Shown here piece by piece: positions 36,435 to 44,948 of a DNA stretch of 64,000 nt. Location of the stretch: the NCBI RefSeq assembly GCF_029212375.1, contig NZ_JARGNU010000008.1:108896-172895 (forward strand), read 5' to 3'. The position numbers and the translations under genes are program-made. The stretch's first letter is position 1, and each line of letters begins with the position of its first letter. Under the pieces are notes generated by a model, which was not told the DNA's origin, ran no database searches, and saw only the letters and a list, made by a program, of their open reading frames with translations. This DNA is from Zhongshania sp. (GTDB lineage: Bacteria > Pseudomonadota > Gammaproteobacteria > Pseudomonadales > Spongiibacteraceae).

Positions 36435-37103
36435 ATGAATATTTCTATTAAAGCCGGCCGCTGGACGGCACTGTTGATTGCAACTGTTTTTGCCACCGCT
36501 TGTAGTATCGACCCGTATACCGGCGAAGAAAAAACCAGTAATACCGCGAAGGGCGCTGGTTGGGGTGCATTAGGCGGTGCTGTGCTAGGCGCTGCGGTAT
36601 CAAGTAAAGATGACCGTAAAAAAGGTGCCTTGCAGGGCGCGGTAGTTGGCGCCGCAGCGGGCGGTGGCTACGGTTATTATATGGATCGTCAGGAAGCAAA
36701 ATTGCGCGCACGCTTAGAAGGCACAGGTGTTCGTGTTGAACGCGTTGGCGACAATATTAAACTGATTATGCCTGGCAACATCACCTTTGACACTAGCAGT
36801 TCTGCTATTAAAGGCGGCTTTCACAGTGTGCTAGACAGCGTAGTACTGGTGGCCAAAGAATTTGATAAGACGCTGATGCAAATTAATGGTTACACTGATT
36901 CTACCGGTTCGTTCCAAACCAACCAGTCATTGTCTGAGCAGCGCGCCAGCAGTGTTGGTCGTTACTTTATGAACCAAGGTGTGGCTGCTAGCCGTATTCG
37001 CACCTCTGGCTACGGTCCTCGTGATCCGATTGCCGACAACAGCACTGCGTCAGGCCGCGAGCAGAACCGCCGCGTTGAAATTGAAATGCTGCCTACTCAG
37101 TAA
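36435..37103 (+). CDS. OmpA-family lipoprotein with glycine-zipper (YiaD-like)
   Basis: A 222-aa lipoprotein: signal peptide with lipobox FATAC, then a glycine-zipper region (GAGWGALGGAVLGAAVSSKDDRKKGALQGAVVGAAAGGGYGYYMD) and a C-terminal OmpA domain (INGYTDSTGSFQTNQSLSEQRASSVGRYFMNQGV, GYGPRDPIADNSTASGREQNRRVEIEM). It binds peptidoglycan and probably sits in the outer membrane. The ATG at 36435 has AGGGGG upstream. An intrinsic terminator follows. Confidence 0.9.
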   Translation: MNISIKAGRWTALLIATVFATACSIDPYTGEEKTSNTAKGAGWGALGGAVLGAAVSSKDDRKKGALQGAVVGAAAGGGYGYYMDRQEAKLRARLEGTGVRVERVGDNIKLIMPGNITFDTSSSAIKGGFHSVLDSVVLVAKEFDKTLMQINGYTDSTGSFQTNQSLSEQRASSVGRYFMNQGVAASRIRTSGYGPRDPIADNSTASGREQNRRVEIEMLPTQ

Positions 37104-37120
37104 GCACATTGACGCAATGC

Positions 37121-37147
37121 AGGGGCGCCCTTTATGGTGCCCCTTTT
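37121..37147 (+). terminator. Intrinsic terminator after the OmpA lipoprotein gene
   Basis: AGGGGCGCC and GGTGCCCCT pair around CTTTAT with one G-T, followed by a T-run. Confidence 0.85.
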
Positions 37148-37184
37148 TTATGCCTGAAGTAAATTTTTTAGGATGGTGGTAACG

Positions 37185-37649
37185 ATGAAAATAAAAACGT
37201 GGTTGGTGATTTTAGCGGCCGTGCTTATGTCGGCATGTGCGGCATTCAATCCGCTTGAAAAGCCCCAGGTTGCGATTACCCATATTAAAATGGCCCCGGC
37301 CAATGGGTTGCAGCAGCGTTTATTGGTGGGCCTGCAATTGGACAACCCCAATAGTTTTGCCTTGAATTTGGGCCGCTTGCGCTATCAGCTGAGTTTGCAG
37401 GGCCAGGCTTTGGCCGGTGGCAGTTTGAATGAGTCTTTCAGTTTGCCCGCCAATGGCCGTACCGAGATTGTGGTGCCAGTAGAGGTGAATTTACTCAGCG
37501 GCTTGGGCGTGTTGCGGGCGATTATGGGCAGTATGCAGTCTGATTTGGACTACCAGCTCAGCTTAACCACTGCAGTAGAAAACTTTGGTTTGGGTGATAT
37601 CACTATCAATAAAAAGGGTAAGGTTGGCTTGGGTTCAACGGCACCCTAA
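37185..37649 (+). CDS. LEA type 2 family lipoprotein
   Basis: A 154-aa lipoprotein. The signal peptide ends AVLMSAC, and the mature part is a single LEA14/WHy-like beta domain (LLVGLQLDNPNSFALNLGRLRYQLSLQGQALAGGSL, FSLPANGRTEIVVPVEVNL). Such periplasmic or membrane-bound proteins are uncharacterised but widespread. The ATG at 37185 is chosen because it starts the signal sequence; the codons from 37173 are leader. It is probably transcribed alone. Confidence 0.83.
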   Translation: MKIKTWLVILAAVLMSACAAFNPLEKPQVAITHIKMAPANGLQQRLLVGLQLDNPNSFALNLGRLRYQLSLQGQALAGGSLNESFSLPANGRTEIVVPVEVNLLSGLGVLRAIMGSMQSDLDYQLSLTTAVENFGLGDITINKKGKVGLGSTAP

Positions 37650-37670
37650 TACTAGAGTGCCGTGCAGCGT

Positions 37671-38468
37671 TTAAGCGCTGCGAGCGGCACTGCTGGTGTT
37701 ACTGCCACTTAAACTGTCGTGCAGGCTCAGCAATTGCTGGGTGAGTTTGTGCGAGGGCGCGAAATGAATCATCGGGCTTTGCCTGCTGCGAGATTCTTTC
37801 ATTTTGACCGAACTGCTTAGGTATTGCTCAAAAATAGGCAGGCCGCTTTCCTTCATGCTTTCAATTAATTGAGTGGGTAAGCTCGCTTGAGATTGGAACT
37901 GATTAACCACAATGCCCTCTAGGCTGAGCTCGGGGTTGTGGTCTTCGCGAATTTCTTCCACGGTTTCCATTAGGCCCATTAATGCGCCCTGTGAAAAGCT
38001 GTCGCAGTCAAAGGGTATCAGCAGTGAATCGGCGGCAATCAAGGCCGAGCGGCTGTAAAAGTTGAGAGCCGGCGGCGTATCAATATAAATGTGTTCGTAC
38101 TCGGCCTGCAGCTTGTTTAGGGCATCGCGCAGCTTATAAATTTTGTGGCGAGTTTCTAGCTCACGCTCAAGTACTGCCAATTCGGGGTGCGAGGGCATTA
38201 GGTAGAGGTTTTCGAATTCGGTTTCGTATATGCAGTCTGCCGCTTCTTTGCTTTTGCCAAACAAAGACAGTTTTTGTTTAAAGAAGTCGGCGGCATTGTC
38301 TTCTAAATCCCGAAATTGGGCGCCGATTAGGTATTCACTGCTATTACCTTGAATATCTAAGTCAATAACCAGTGTTTTAAAGCCTTTCCATGCACTGATT
38401 GCTGCTAAATTACAGGTGATACTGGTTTTGCCAACACCACCTTTCTGGTTAAAGATCACCCGTTTCAT
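37671..38468 (-). CDS. ParA-family ATPase
   Basis: A 265-aa ATPase with a deviant Walker A, KGGVGKTSIT, preceded by MKRVIFNQ, and the Walker B-like TLVIDLDIQGNSSEYLIG and IYIDTPPALN. ParA proteins position DNA, chemoreceptors or other cargo. No parB or chromosome-site gene adjoins it, so this is probably an orphan ParA with another cargo. The ATG at 38468 has AGGA and begins the conserved fold; 38 upstream codons to 38582 are rejected. Confidence 0.88.
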   Translation of the reverse strand: MKRVIFNQKGGVGKTSITCNLAAISAWKGFKTLVIDLDIQGNSSEYLIGAQFRDLEDNAADFFKQKLSLFGKSKEAADCIYETEFENLYLMPSHPELAVLERELETRHKIYKLRDALNKLQAEYEHIYIDTPPALNFYSRSALIAADSLLIPFDCDSFSQGALMGLMETVEEIREDHNPELSLEGIVVNQFQSQASLPTQLIESMKESGLPIFEQYLSSSVKMKESRSRQSPMIHFAPSHKLTQQLLSLHDSLSGSNTSSAARSA

Positions 38469-38560
38469 GGCTCTGTCCTGAGAAATTTTGCTAAAAATGA
38501 ATCCTAGCAGCTCTCGTGCCACGGTGCTATGACCGGTCGCTGGCCTTGGCGGGTACACGC

Positions 38561-38815
38561 TTAACGCTTTTTGCCTATCCATTCACCAGTGCGCAACACC
38601 CCAAAGAGCATCACCACTAAATAGCCTTCGGCGGGTTTGGAATAGTTGGCGCGCACATGCTTGCGGAAAATAACACACTCAATCATATGAACTACGGCAA
38701 AAGTGACACCGGTCCACTGCAGCCACGCACTGTATTCGCCTAATAGTGGAAAGTGGGAGTTCACCGCAAAACCTAGCCAAAAAACCAACATCAATACTTT
38801 GCCAAAATTATTCAT
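38561..38815 (-). CDS. DUF1145 small membrane protein
   Basis: An 84-aa protein with helices at about 6-22, 32-48 and 65-75. MLVFWLGFAVNSHFPL, AVVHMIECVIFRKHV and GYLVVMLFGVLRTGEWIGKK match DUF1145. No function is known. It sits 92 bases upstream of the parA-like gene in the same direction, possibly one transcript, and is divergent from the riboflavin synthase gene. Confidence 0.8.
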   Translation of the reverse strand: MNNFGKVLMLVFWLGFAVNSHFPLLGEYSAWLQWTGVTFAVVHMIECVIFRKHVRANYSKPAEGYLVVMLFGVLRTGEWIGKKR

Positions 38816-38921
38816 AGTATGGCGATACCTTGTCCTTATTGTTGGACGAGCATAATGCGGGATTGGTGGCAGGGCTTCAATATTAAGTTAAAATCCCGTA
38901 ACACAAATTAGGTGCAACATT

Positions 38922-39539
38922 ATGTATACGGGAATTGTTCACGGGGCTTATCCACTGGCGTCTGTGGTGCGTAAAACCGGTCTACACCAGCTATTTATTG
39001 AATTGCCGCCGGTACTGCTAGAAGACTTACAAATTGGCGCCAGCGTCGGTTTAGACGGTGTTTGCATGACCGTAACCAAGATTAACGGCCAGCGCGTTAG
39101 CTTTGACGCCATGCAGGAAACACTCAATTTAACGACTTTGGGCGGCTTGGTCGGCGGTGATTTGGTGAATGTTGAGCGCTCAGCAAAGCAGGGCGCGGAA
39201 ATTGGGGGCCATAATATTTCTGGCCATATTGACGGCTGTGCGGAGATTATTGCCATTGAGCAAACCGAAAATAATTGCAGCCTGCATTTTCGCCTGCCAT
39301 CGCAGTTGAGTAAGTATGTATTTAAAAAAGGCTTTATTGGGGTCAATGGCTGTAGTTTGACGGTGGCCGATTATCAGCGCAATGAGGCCTGCTTTACCGT
39401 GTGCTTGATCCCCGAAACCCTGCGAGTGACGAATTTGGGTGCCAAGCAGATTGGTGACAGGGTAAATATTGAGGTAGATCGCCAAACCCAAGTCATTGTG
39501 GATACGGTAGAGCGAGTTTTGGCTGAGCGCGAGCTTTAA
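38922..39539 (+). CDS. ribE: Riboflavin synthase alpha chain
   Basis: A 205-aa protein formed of two similar lumazine-binding halves. The first half starts MYTGIVHGAYPLASV and includes GVCMTVTKINGQRVSFDAMQETL, the second has GGHNISGHIDG, FKKGFIGVNGCSLTV and LIPETLRVTNLG. It converts 6,7-dimethyl-8-ribityllumazine to riboflavin. The rib operon is not here, so this is a separate, stand-alone copy, similar to the single riboflavin synthase gene of E. coli. No FMN riboswitch fits in the 106-base gap upstream. Confidence 0.92.
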   Translation: MYTGIVHGAYPLASVVRKTGLHQLFIELPPVLLEDLQIGASVGLDGVCMTVTKINGQRVSFDAMQETLNLTTLGGLVGGDLVNVERSAKQGAEIGGHNISGHIDGCAEIIAIEQTENNCSLHFRLPSQLSKYVFKKGFIGVNGCSLTVADYQRNEACFTVCLIPETLRVTNLGAKQIGDRVNIEVDRQTQVIVDTVERVLAEREL

Positions 39540-39639
39540 CGATTAAGGTGTGCTGCTGAGGGCTTGTGTATATGGCTCGCGCAGCGTAAAAAGTAATAGC
39601 TCAGAGTTCCAGTCCCTGTCATAGGAATACTGCTTTACT

Positions 39640-39840
39640 ATGGATCATATCCCCTCTATCAGTGCGCGAATTTTGCTATTGCAGATTCGCCACCGTGCAT
39701 TAGACGAAAAAATAAGCGAATTGGCAGCCAATCCCTATCAAAATCAATTATTACTGCAGCGCCTTAAAAAGGAAAAACTGCGTATTAAAGACGATATAGA
39801 GCTGCTAAAGGATGATTTGATACCAGATTTAGATGCGTAA
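39640..39840 (+). CDS. DUF465 (YdcH-type) coiled-coil protein
   Basis: A 66-aa basic/acidic helical protein: LQIRHRALDEKISELAANPYQNQLLLQRLKKEKLRIKDDIELLK is the DUF465 pattern. These small proteins are common and uncharacterised. The start ATG at 39640 has a weak GGAA upstream. It is followed 37 bases later by the GacA-box palindrome of the Rsm-like RNA. Confidence 0.82.
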   Translation: MDHIPSISARILLLQIRHRALDEKISELAANPYQNQLLLQRLKKEKLRIKDDIELLKDDLIPDLDA

Positions 39841-39877
39841 CAGCCCATGGCCTATGTTTTATCTTGGTCATTATTGT

Positions 39878-39895
39878 TGTGAGATATATCTCACA
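39878..39895. promoter_or_regulatory. GacA-box-like upstream activating palindrome
   Basis: TGTGAGATATATCTCACA is a perfect 18-bp palindrome that fits the GacA box TGTAAG-N6-CTTACA at 10 of 12 defined bases with exact spacing. Its centre is about 65 bases upstream of the likely start of the RNA at 39952, similar to the placement in rsm genes of pseudomonads. Confidence 0.7.
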
Positions 39896-39918
39896 CCCAG
39901 CGTCGGTGTTTTCCACTG

Positions 39919-39946
39919 TTGAATCATTTAGAAAGGGGCATAATAG
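39919..39946 (+). promoter_or_regulatory. Probable promoter of the Rsm-like RNA
   Basis: TTGAAT (39919-39924) and TAATAG (39941-39946), 16 bases apart, with CATAAT as an alternative -10 two bases earlier. The -10 lies five or six bases before the first hairpin. Confidence 0.45.
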
Positions 39947-39951
39947 CCATT

Positions 39952-40041
39952 GTCAGGATGACTTAGGCATTCAACGGATTGAATGCGACATTGGATGTTA
40001 AAATTCTAAAAACCGGAGCAATTCATTGCTCCGGTTTTTTT
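39952..40041 (+). ncRNA. Candidate Rsm/Csr-type regulatory small RNA
   Basis: An about 90-nt RNA with no reading frame. Hairpin 1 is GTCA-GGA-TGAC (39952-39962), hairpin 2 an 8-bp perfect stem GCATTCAA/TTGAATGC with loop CGGA (39967-39986), hairpin 3 ACAT-TGG-ATGT (39988-39998) containing GGA. A fourth GGA lies in the terminator stem. GGA in hairpin loops is the binding site of CsrA/RsmA, which such RNAs titrate. Together with the GacA box upstream this strongly suggests a Gac-controlled RsmY/Z-like RNA. The exact ends are estimated from the promoter and terminator. Confidence 0.75.
40011..40041 (+). terminator. Intrinsic terminator of the Rsm-like RNA
   Basis: An 11-bp perfect stem, AACCGGAGCAA (40011-40021) and TTGCTCCGGTT (40026-40036), with loop TTCA and seven T's. 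Confidence 0.95.
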
Positions 40042-40103
40042 ATGCATTGAGCTTTTCCGTTCGCTTGCTTAAGCTCGGCGTTTTTCCATAGGCCCAAGCT
40101 GGT

Positions 40104-40895
40104 ATGACCGACCGTAATTTTGATGGCATTGCTGAGCGCTTCCGTAAAAATATTTATGGCAACCCCAAGGGTGAGCTGCGCTTAGCGCTGTGTTGGCGCG
40201 AGTTATTAGCCAAGGTGCCAGCCCTTAACGAGAGCGTGCTGCCCAGTGGGCAGGCAATGAGCGTGTGGGACGCCGGCGGTGGCTTGGGGCAAATGAGTAT
40301 TCGCCTTGCTGAATGTGGCCACCAAGTATTATTGAACGATGTGTCGGCGGATATGCTGGCGATCGCCGAGGCTGATATTGCGGCGGCGGGGGTGGCCGAC
40401 CGAGTTGTTCTGCACCATGCGGCAATTCAAGATTTAGCTACTGCTGAGCATCGCGAGGCTTTTGACCTAGTGCTGTGTCACGCGGTGCTAGAGTGGGTAA
40501 AAGAGCCAGAGGATATTATTGCGGCGCTAGTTGCCGGTATGCGTCCCGGCGCGTATTTGTCGTTAATGTTTTACAACCTAAATGCCCTGATTATTAGCAA
40601 TATGGCCAAGGGCAATTTATATAAGCTTCGCGATCGTGATTTTGCCGGCCATCCAGGCGGGCTTACCCCGCCGGCGCCGCGTCAGCCCCAAGAGATGATG
40701 GCCATCCTGGAAGCTGCTGGTTTAGAGATTGTCGCTAAACGAGGTATTCGCTTGGTTTACGACTTAATGCCACGCGCGGTGCGCGCCGAACGCAGCGTGC
40801 CGGATGTGCTAGCCCTAGAGTGGCAGTATGGCGCGGAAGAGCCCTTTTGGGCGCTGGGCCGCTATGTGCACTTGCTGTGTCGGCGACCCATCTGA
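40104..40895 (+). CDS. cmoM: tRNA 5-carboxymethoxyuridine methyltransferase CmoM
   Basis: A 263-aa SAM methyltransferase. The start MTDRNFDGIAERFRKNIYGNPKGELR, motif I VWDAGGGLGQMSIRLAECG, motif DLVLCHAVLEWVKEPEDI and GAYLSLMFYNLNALIISNMAKGN match E. coli CmoM (SmtA) closely. CmoM methylates the carboxyl of cmo5U34 in tRNA to give mcmo5U. The start has AAGCTGG-type purines only weakly; its N-terminus agrees with E. coli. It ends 33 bases before the convergent Mpo1-like gene. Confidence 0.93.
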   Translation: MTDRNFDGIAERFRKNIYGNPKGELRLALCWRELLAKVPALNESVLPSGQAMSVWDAGGGLGQMSIRLAECGHQVLLNDVSADMLAIAEADIAAAGVADRVVLHHAAIQDLATAEHREAFDLVLCHAVLEWVKEPEDIIAALVAGMRPGAYLSLMFYNLNALIISNMAKGNLYKLRDRDFAGHPGGLTPPAPRQPQEMMAILEAAGLEIVAKRGIRLVYDLMPRAVRAERSVPDVLALEWQYGAEEPFWALGRYVHLLCRRPI

Positions 40896-40928
40896 GTTTT
40901 GGGTTTGTTGCTGCAGTCGTTCAGTCTG

Positions 40929-41390
40929 TTAGGCGTTGCGAAATTGAATGCCCAGCTTTTGGTAAAGTGCGCCAAGAATCCACAGTGGTCCGATCAGTAA
41001 AAACAATATATTGGTAAAAAATGAAGGCTGCTGAGCCTCGGCTTTGTGCCCAATAAACTGCATTATCCAGGCAAGAATCCATATTGCTCCAGCTGGTATC
41101 CACAGTGCCAAGGGCACGTACAGTTGATAGAGCATAATGCCCGCGGCAATGAGAATGACAAATGGCAGCATACCCAGCGCTAGGCGGCCAGATAGATAGC
41201 CATAGAAAAACATCGAGCCAATGAGCAGAATTTGGCCGAGATTTATCATAGTGGTAGGAATAGTCACTAACCATAGCAAAGCTACAGTGCACACCGCGAT
41301 TGCAGGCACGCACCACAGATGAATGGCTTTATTGCGAGGGTTTTGGTGTGAAGCGTCGTATTCGTCTAGCCACTGATTTAGGGTGCGCAC
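40929..41390 (-). CDS. Mpo1/DUF962-family membrane protein
   Basis: A 153-aa protein with about four membrane helices. The motif histidines appear in DEYDASHQNPRNKAIHLWCVPAIAVC and WIMQFIGHKAEAQQPSFFTNILFLLIGPLWIL, the pattern of yeast Mpo1 (YGL010w), a Fe-dependent dioxygenase of 2-hydroxy fatty acids. Bacterial relatives are less studied. It fits lipid metabolism in this genome. No close operon partner. Confidence 0.85.
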   Translation of the reverse strand: MRTLNQWLDEYDASHQNPRNKAIHLWCVPAIAVCTVALLWLVTIPTTMINLGQILLIGSMFFYGYLSGRLALGMLPFVILIAAGIMLYQLYVPLALWIPAGAIWILAWIMQFIGHKAEAQQPSFFTNILFLLIGPLWILGALYQKLGIQFRNA

Positions 41391-41480
41391 AGCGGTATTC
41401 TCCTGCCGAGTGATAGACGCCTAAAGTAGGTTAAGCCTCACTTGTCGTCAATGGCCGAATTGACAAGGGTAGTTGGCTGC

Positions 41481-41849
41481 TCAGTTCAATTCGATGCGAA
41501 TAAACGCGCGGCTCTTTTTGCGGCCACTAATGCTCGCCCCGATATTTAATACCCACATTTGCCAGCCGTATTTCTTTGTCAGGCTTCGGTGAGCGGTGAT
41601 GCTTTCCGCGGCTTCAAGTAAATAGGCGCGGGCGTCGATATCATCGCCAAAACGTTTGCCGCTTACTGTGCAGGGTGCGACTTTGCATTCGCTAAAATTT
41701 CGCAGGCGTTTTACTTTACCGGCCTCGCCAGCCGAGTAGGCATACAGTGTATGTTCGTCACCCGAGCACCAAACTGGTGTTGCAACAAAGCTACCGTCGC
41801 GCTTTTTGGTGCTGAATAAAATGTAGCTGGATTGGAATAGGTGCTTCAT
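41481..41849 (-). CDS. PPOX-class flavin/F420-like protein
   Basis: A 122-aa split-barrel protein: SSYILFSTKKRDGSFVATPVWCSGDEHTLYAYSAGEAGKVKRLRNFSECKVAPCTVSGKRFGDDIDARAYLL matches the PPOX-class, F420-dependent-like oxidoreductase group. Such small proteins bind a flavin or heme, or F420 in actinobacteria; the cofactor is not clear here. The CDS starts at ATG 41849. Confidence 0.8.
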   Translation of the reverse strand: MKHLFQSSYILFSTKKRDGSFVATPVWCSGDEHTLYAYSAGEAGKVKRLRNFSECKVAPCTVSGKRFGDDIDARAYLLEAAESITAHRSLTKKYGWQMWVLNIGASISGRKKSRAFIRIELN

Positions 41850-41929
41850 ATTGGCAGTTTCAACTAGGCGGCTTTATAGCGGAGCTGGCAGTGTGGCGCG
41901 GGTTAATAAGCTTGGCAAGGCTCTGTTAC

Positions 41930-41978
41930 GTTTTGCGCTAGTTTACGCAAAACTGTCGGCGTTGTTGTTGCCGACAGT
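41930..41978 (-). terminator. Two adjacent hairpins, terminator for the small membrane peptide
   Basis: GTTTTGCG/CGCAAAAC (41930-41953) and ACTGTCGGC/GCCGACAGT (41952-41978) are perfect 8- and 9-bp stems. Read on the minus strand the second is directly followed by TTTTGCG, a short but usable terminator for the ORF at 42027-42152. Confidence 0.55.
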
Positions 41979-42026
41979 TGATTGGTTACGCTCATTATAT
42001 CGCTCTCGTTGCAGTGCATGCAGGGC

Positions 42027-42152
42027 TTAGTTTAATCCTGCTACGCTGGCAATAATGCCAACAGCAACAATCGTCAGTAGGCTGTACTTGGCAGCGAGTT
42101 CGGCAAAAAAGCTGATGTCGTTAGTTGCGATGGCGGCTTGTAATTGGCTCAT
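42027..42152 (-). CDS. 41-residue single-helix membrane peptide
   Basis: The peptide MSQLQAAIATNDISFFAELA continues AKYSLLTIVAVGIIASVAGLN and ends in TAA. The second half (about 24-39) is a hydrophobic membrane helix. AGGAG lies seven bases before the ATG, the best ribosome-binding site in this stretch. Two hairpins follow. It is too short for usual gene calls. Related to no family I recognise; small membrane peptides often bind and tune larger proteins. The 293 bases upstream to the GDPD gene contain no other gene. Confidence 0.6.
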   Translation of the reverse strand: MSQLQAAIATNDISFFAELAAKYSLLTIVAVGIIASVAGLN

Positions 42153-42445
42153 GGTGGTGCTCCTAGGTATCTATTAAGTAAGATTTACTGTGTCTTGATG
42201 ACGTAGCCAGTATACGAAGGATCACGCTTTTGTTGGGTTACGGCGATATTGTGCGCACACCGCTCAGGGGCCGAGTTTGCGGCCATATTTAATTTATTAG
42301 CCATGTGCCATGCCATTTAAATACAAAGACTTAGCGCTTCTATTACCTAGAATTTAGCTGGCGGTTAAGGGCCGTTAATCATGGCACAGGGATTAAAATG
42401 GTGTAATGCAGCGGTTTTTGAGGGATTTAGGGTGGTTTTTTCGGC

Positions 42446-43207
42446 TTAGCGCAGCGACATGGCGGGGAGTTCCGCCGTTATATTAAAGTCTCGCAGCATC
42501 TCGCCAACTAAAAATGTTTCTACCGCGACGGCGCCACGGGCAAACCAGTCTTTCGCCTCTTGCAGGGTGCCTACCTCGTAAACCAATAGCGGCCAGGGCA
42601 GTGCGCGAAGGTCGGCATCGGTTGGTACACAGTGTTTATCGCAAAAAATCACTTCGGGATTAAGGCATGCTAGGGAGGCGAGCTGCCAGTCTGGCCAGTA
42701 ATCGAACACCGCGGCAAAGCGCTGCCAACCTTGGTGTTGAGCGTAAATTAAGGCGCTCAACTCAAAGCTAATTAGTAGGCAGCGGTCGGCTACCGGGCGC
42801 AGTACATTGATGATGGCATCGACCACGGTTGCTTCATCAAAGTGGCTCAGACTTTCTTCTTTAATTTCCACATAGGCATTCACCTTGGGGTGGGCCTGTA
42901 GCAAGGTTACGATGTCGCTTAGCAAGCACATGGGGTTATCTGGAAACTTATTGCCAAGGCGGGCACTTTCTGAGGCCTTTAAGGCCAGAAGTTCGTCGGC
43001 GCGATATTCCCAAATCAAGCCGTCGCAGCCGCACATCCGCTGCAGATTGGGGTCGTGAAATACAAAGGGTACACCGTCGGCGCTGATCTGAATGTCGAGT
43101 TCAATATTGACCGCGCCCGCCGCAATGGCTTGTTGGAATGCAATTAGGGTATTTTCTGGGTAGTGTTGGCGCCAGCCGCGATGGGCAATAAAATTTTCGG
43201 CCTGCAT
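42446..43207 (-). CDS. Glycerophosphodiester phosphodiesterase
   Basis: A 253-aa GDPD: FIAHRGWRQHYPENTLIAFQQAIAAGAVNIELDIQISADGVPFVFHDPNLQR carries the HR, E-x-D and HD residues of the catalytic site, and AYVEIKEES the later metal ligand. It hydrolyses glycerophosphodiesters from phospholipid turnover to glycerol-3-phosphate and an alcohol. It lacks a signal peptide, so it is cytoplasmic (UgpQ-like). The ATG at 43207 is preferred because the conserved domain begins there; a TTG at 43243 is rejected. Confidence 0.93.
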   Translation of the reverse strand: MQAENFIAHRGWRQHYPENTLIAFQQAIAAGAVNIELDIQISADGVPFVFHDPNLQRMCGCDGLIWEYRADELLALKASESARLGNKFPDNPMCLLSDIVTLLQAHPKVNAYVEIKEESLSHFDEATVVDAIINVLRPVADRCLLISFELSALIYAQHQGWQRFAAVFDYWPDWQLASLACLNPEVIFCDKHCVPTDADLRALPWPLLVYEVGTLQEAKDWFARGAVAVETFLVGEMLRDFNITAELPAMSLR

Positions 43208-43415
43208 ACTCGTCTCTGCAAGGTGGTGAAGGGGTATTTCCAATATTTACTGTAGCCGTAAATGGCATTTATTGGGAGTAAATTTTGTTGCTGGCGCGGG
43301 CCTAATATTGGCAGTGTCGCGGTGGCGAGATATTTTCCTTGTGAGAAGTTACTGAGCTTGGTCATCGCGGCCTATAATGCGCAGATAAATGGTGTTGAAT
43401 AAAGTTGGAGTCCTT

Positions 43416-44810
<1,395 letters not shown>

Positions 44811-44812
44811 AA

Positions 44813-44933
44813 GATGTCGGATGTCGGATGTCGGATGTCGGATGTCGGATGTCGGAAAATTTCGTTGCACCCATAAGCTACCGTCAAGTCAGTTTTGAAT
44901 TTTCGTCCGACGTCAGACACCCGACGTCGGACG
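44813..44933. repeat. Dispersed intergenic repeat, copy A
   Basis: Six tandem heptads GATGTCG (44813-44854), about 49 bases of unique sequence, then the 11-bp inverted repeat CGTCCGACGTC (44904-44914) / GACGTCGGACG (44923-44933). It fills the gap between the convergent asnS and rnb genes. Copies B and C share the hairpin or heptads and the middle segment (see findings). Confidence 0.85.
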
Positions 44934-44948
44934 AGGAGGCCTAGCCTC

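Noticed and set aside
38820..38921. FMN riboswitch before riboflavin synthase
   Set aside because: The 106-base gap is too short and lacks the conserved FMN-aptamer segments; it is simply the divergent promoter region.
44813..44854. CRISPR-like array
   Set aside because: Units are 7 bases with no spacers; this is a simple tandem heptad array.
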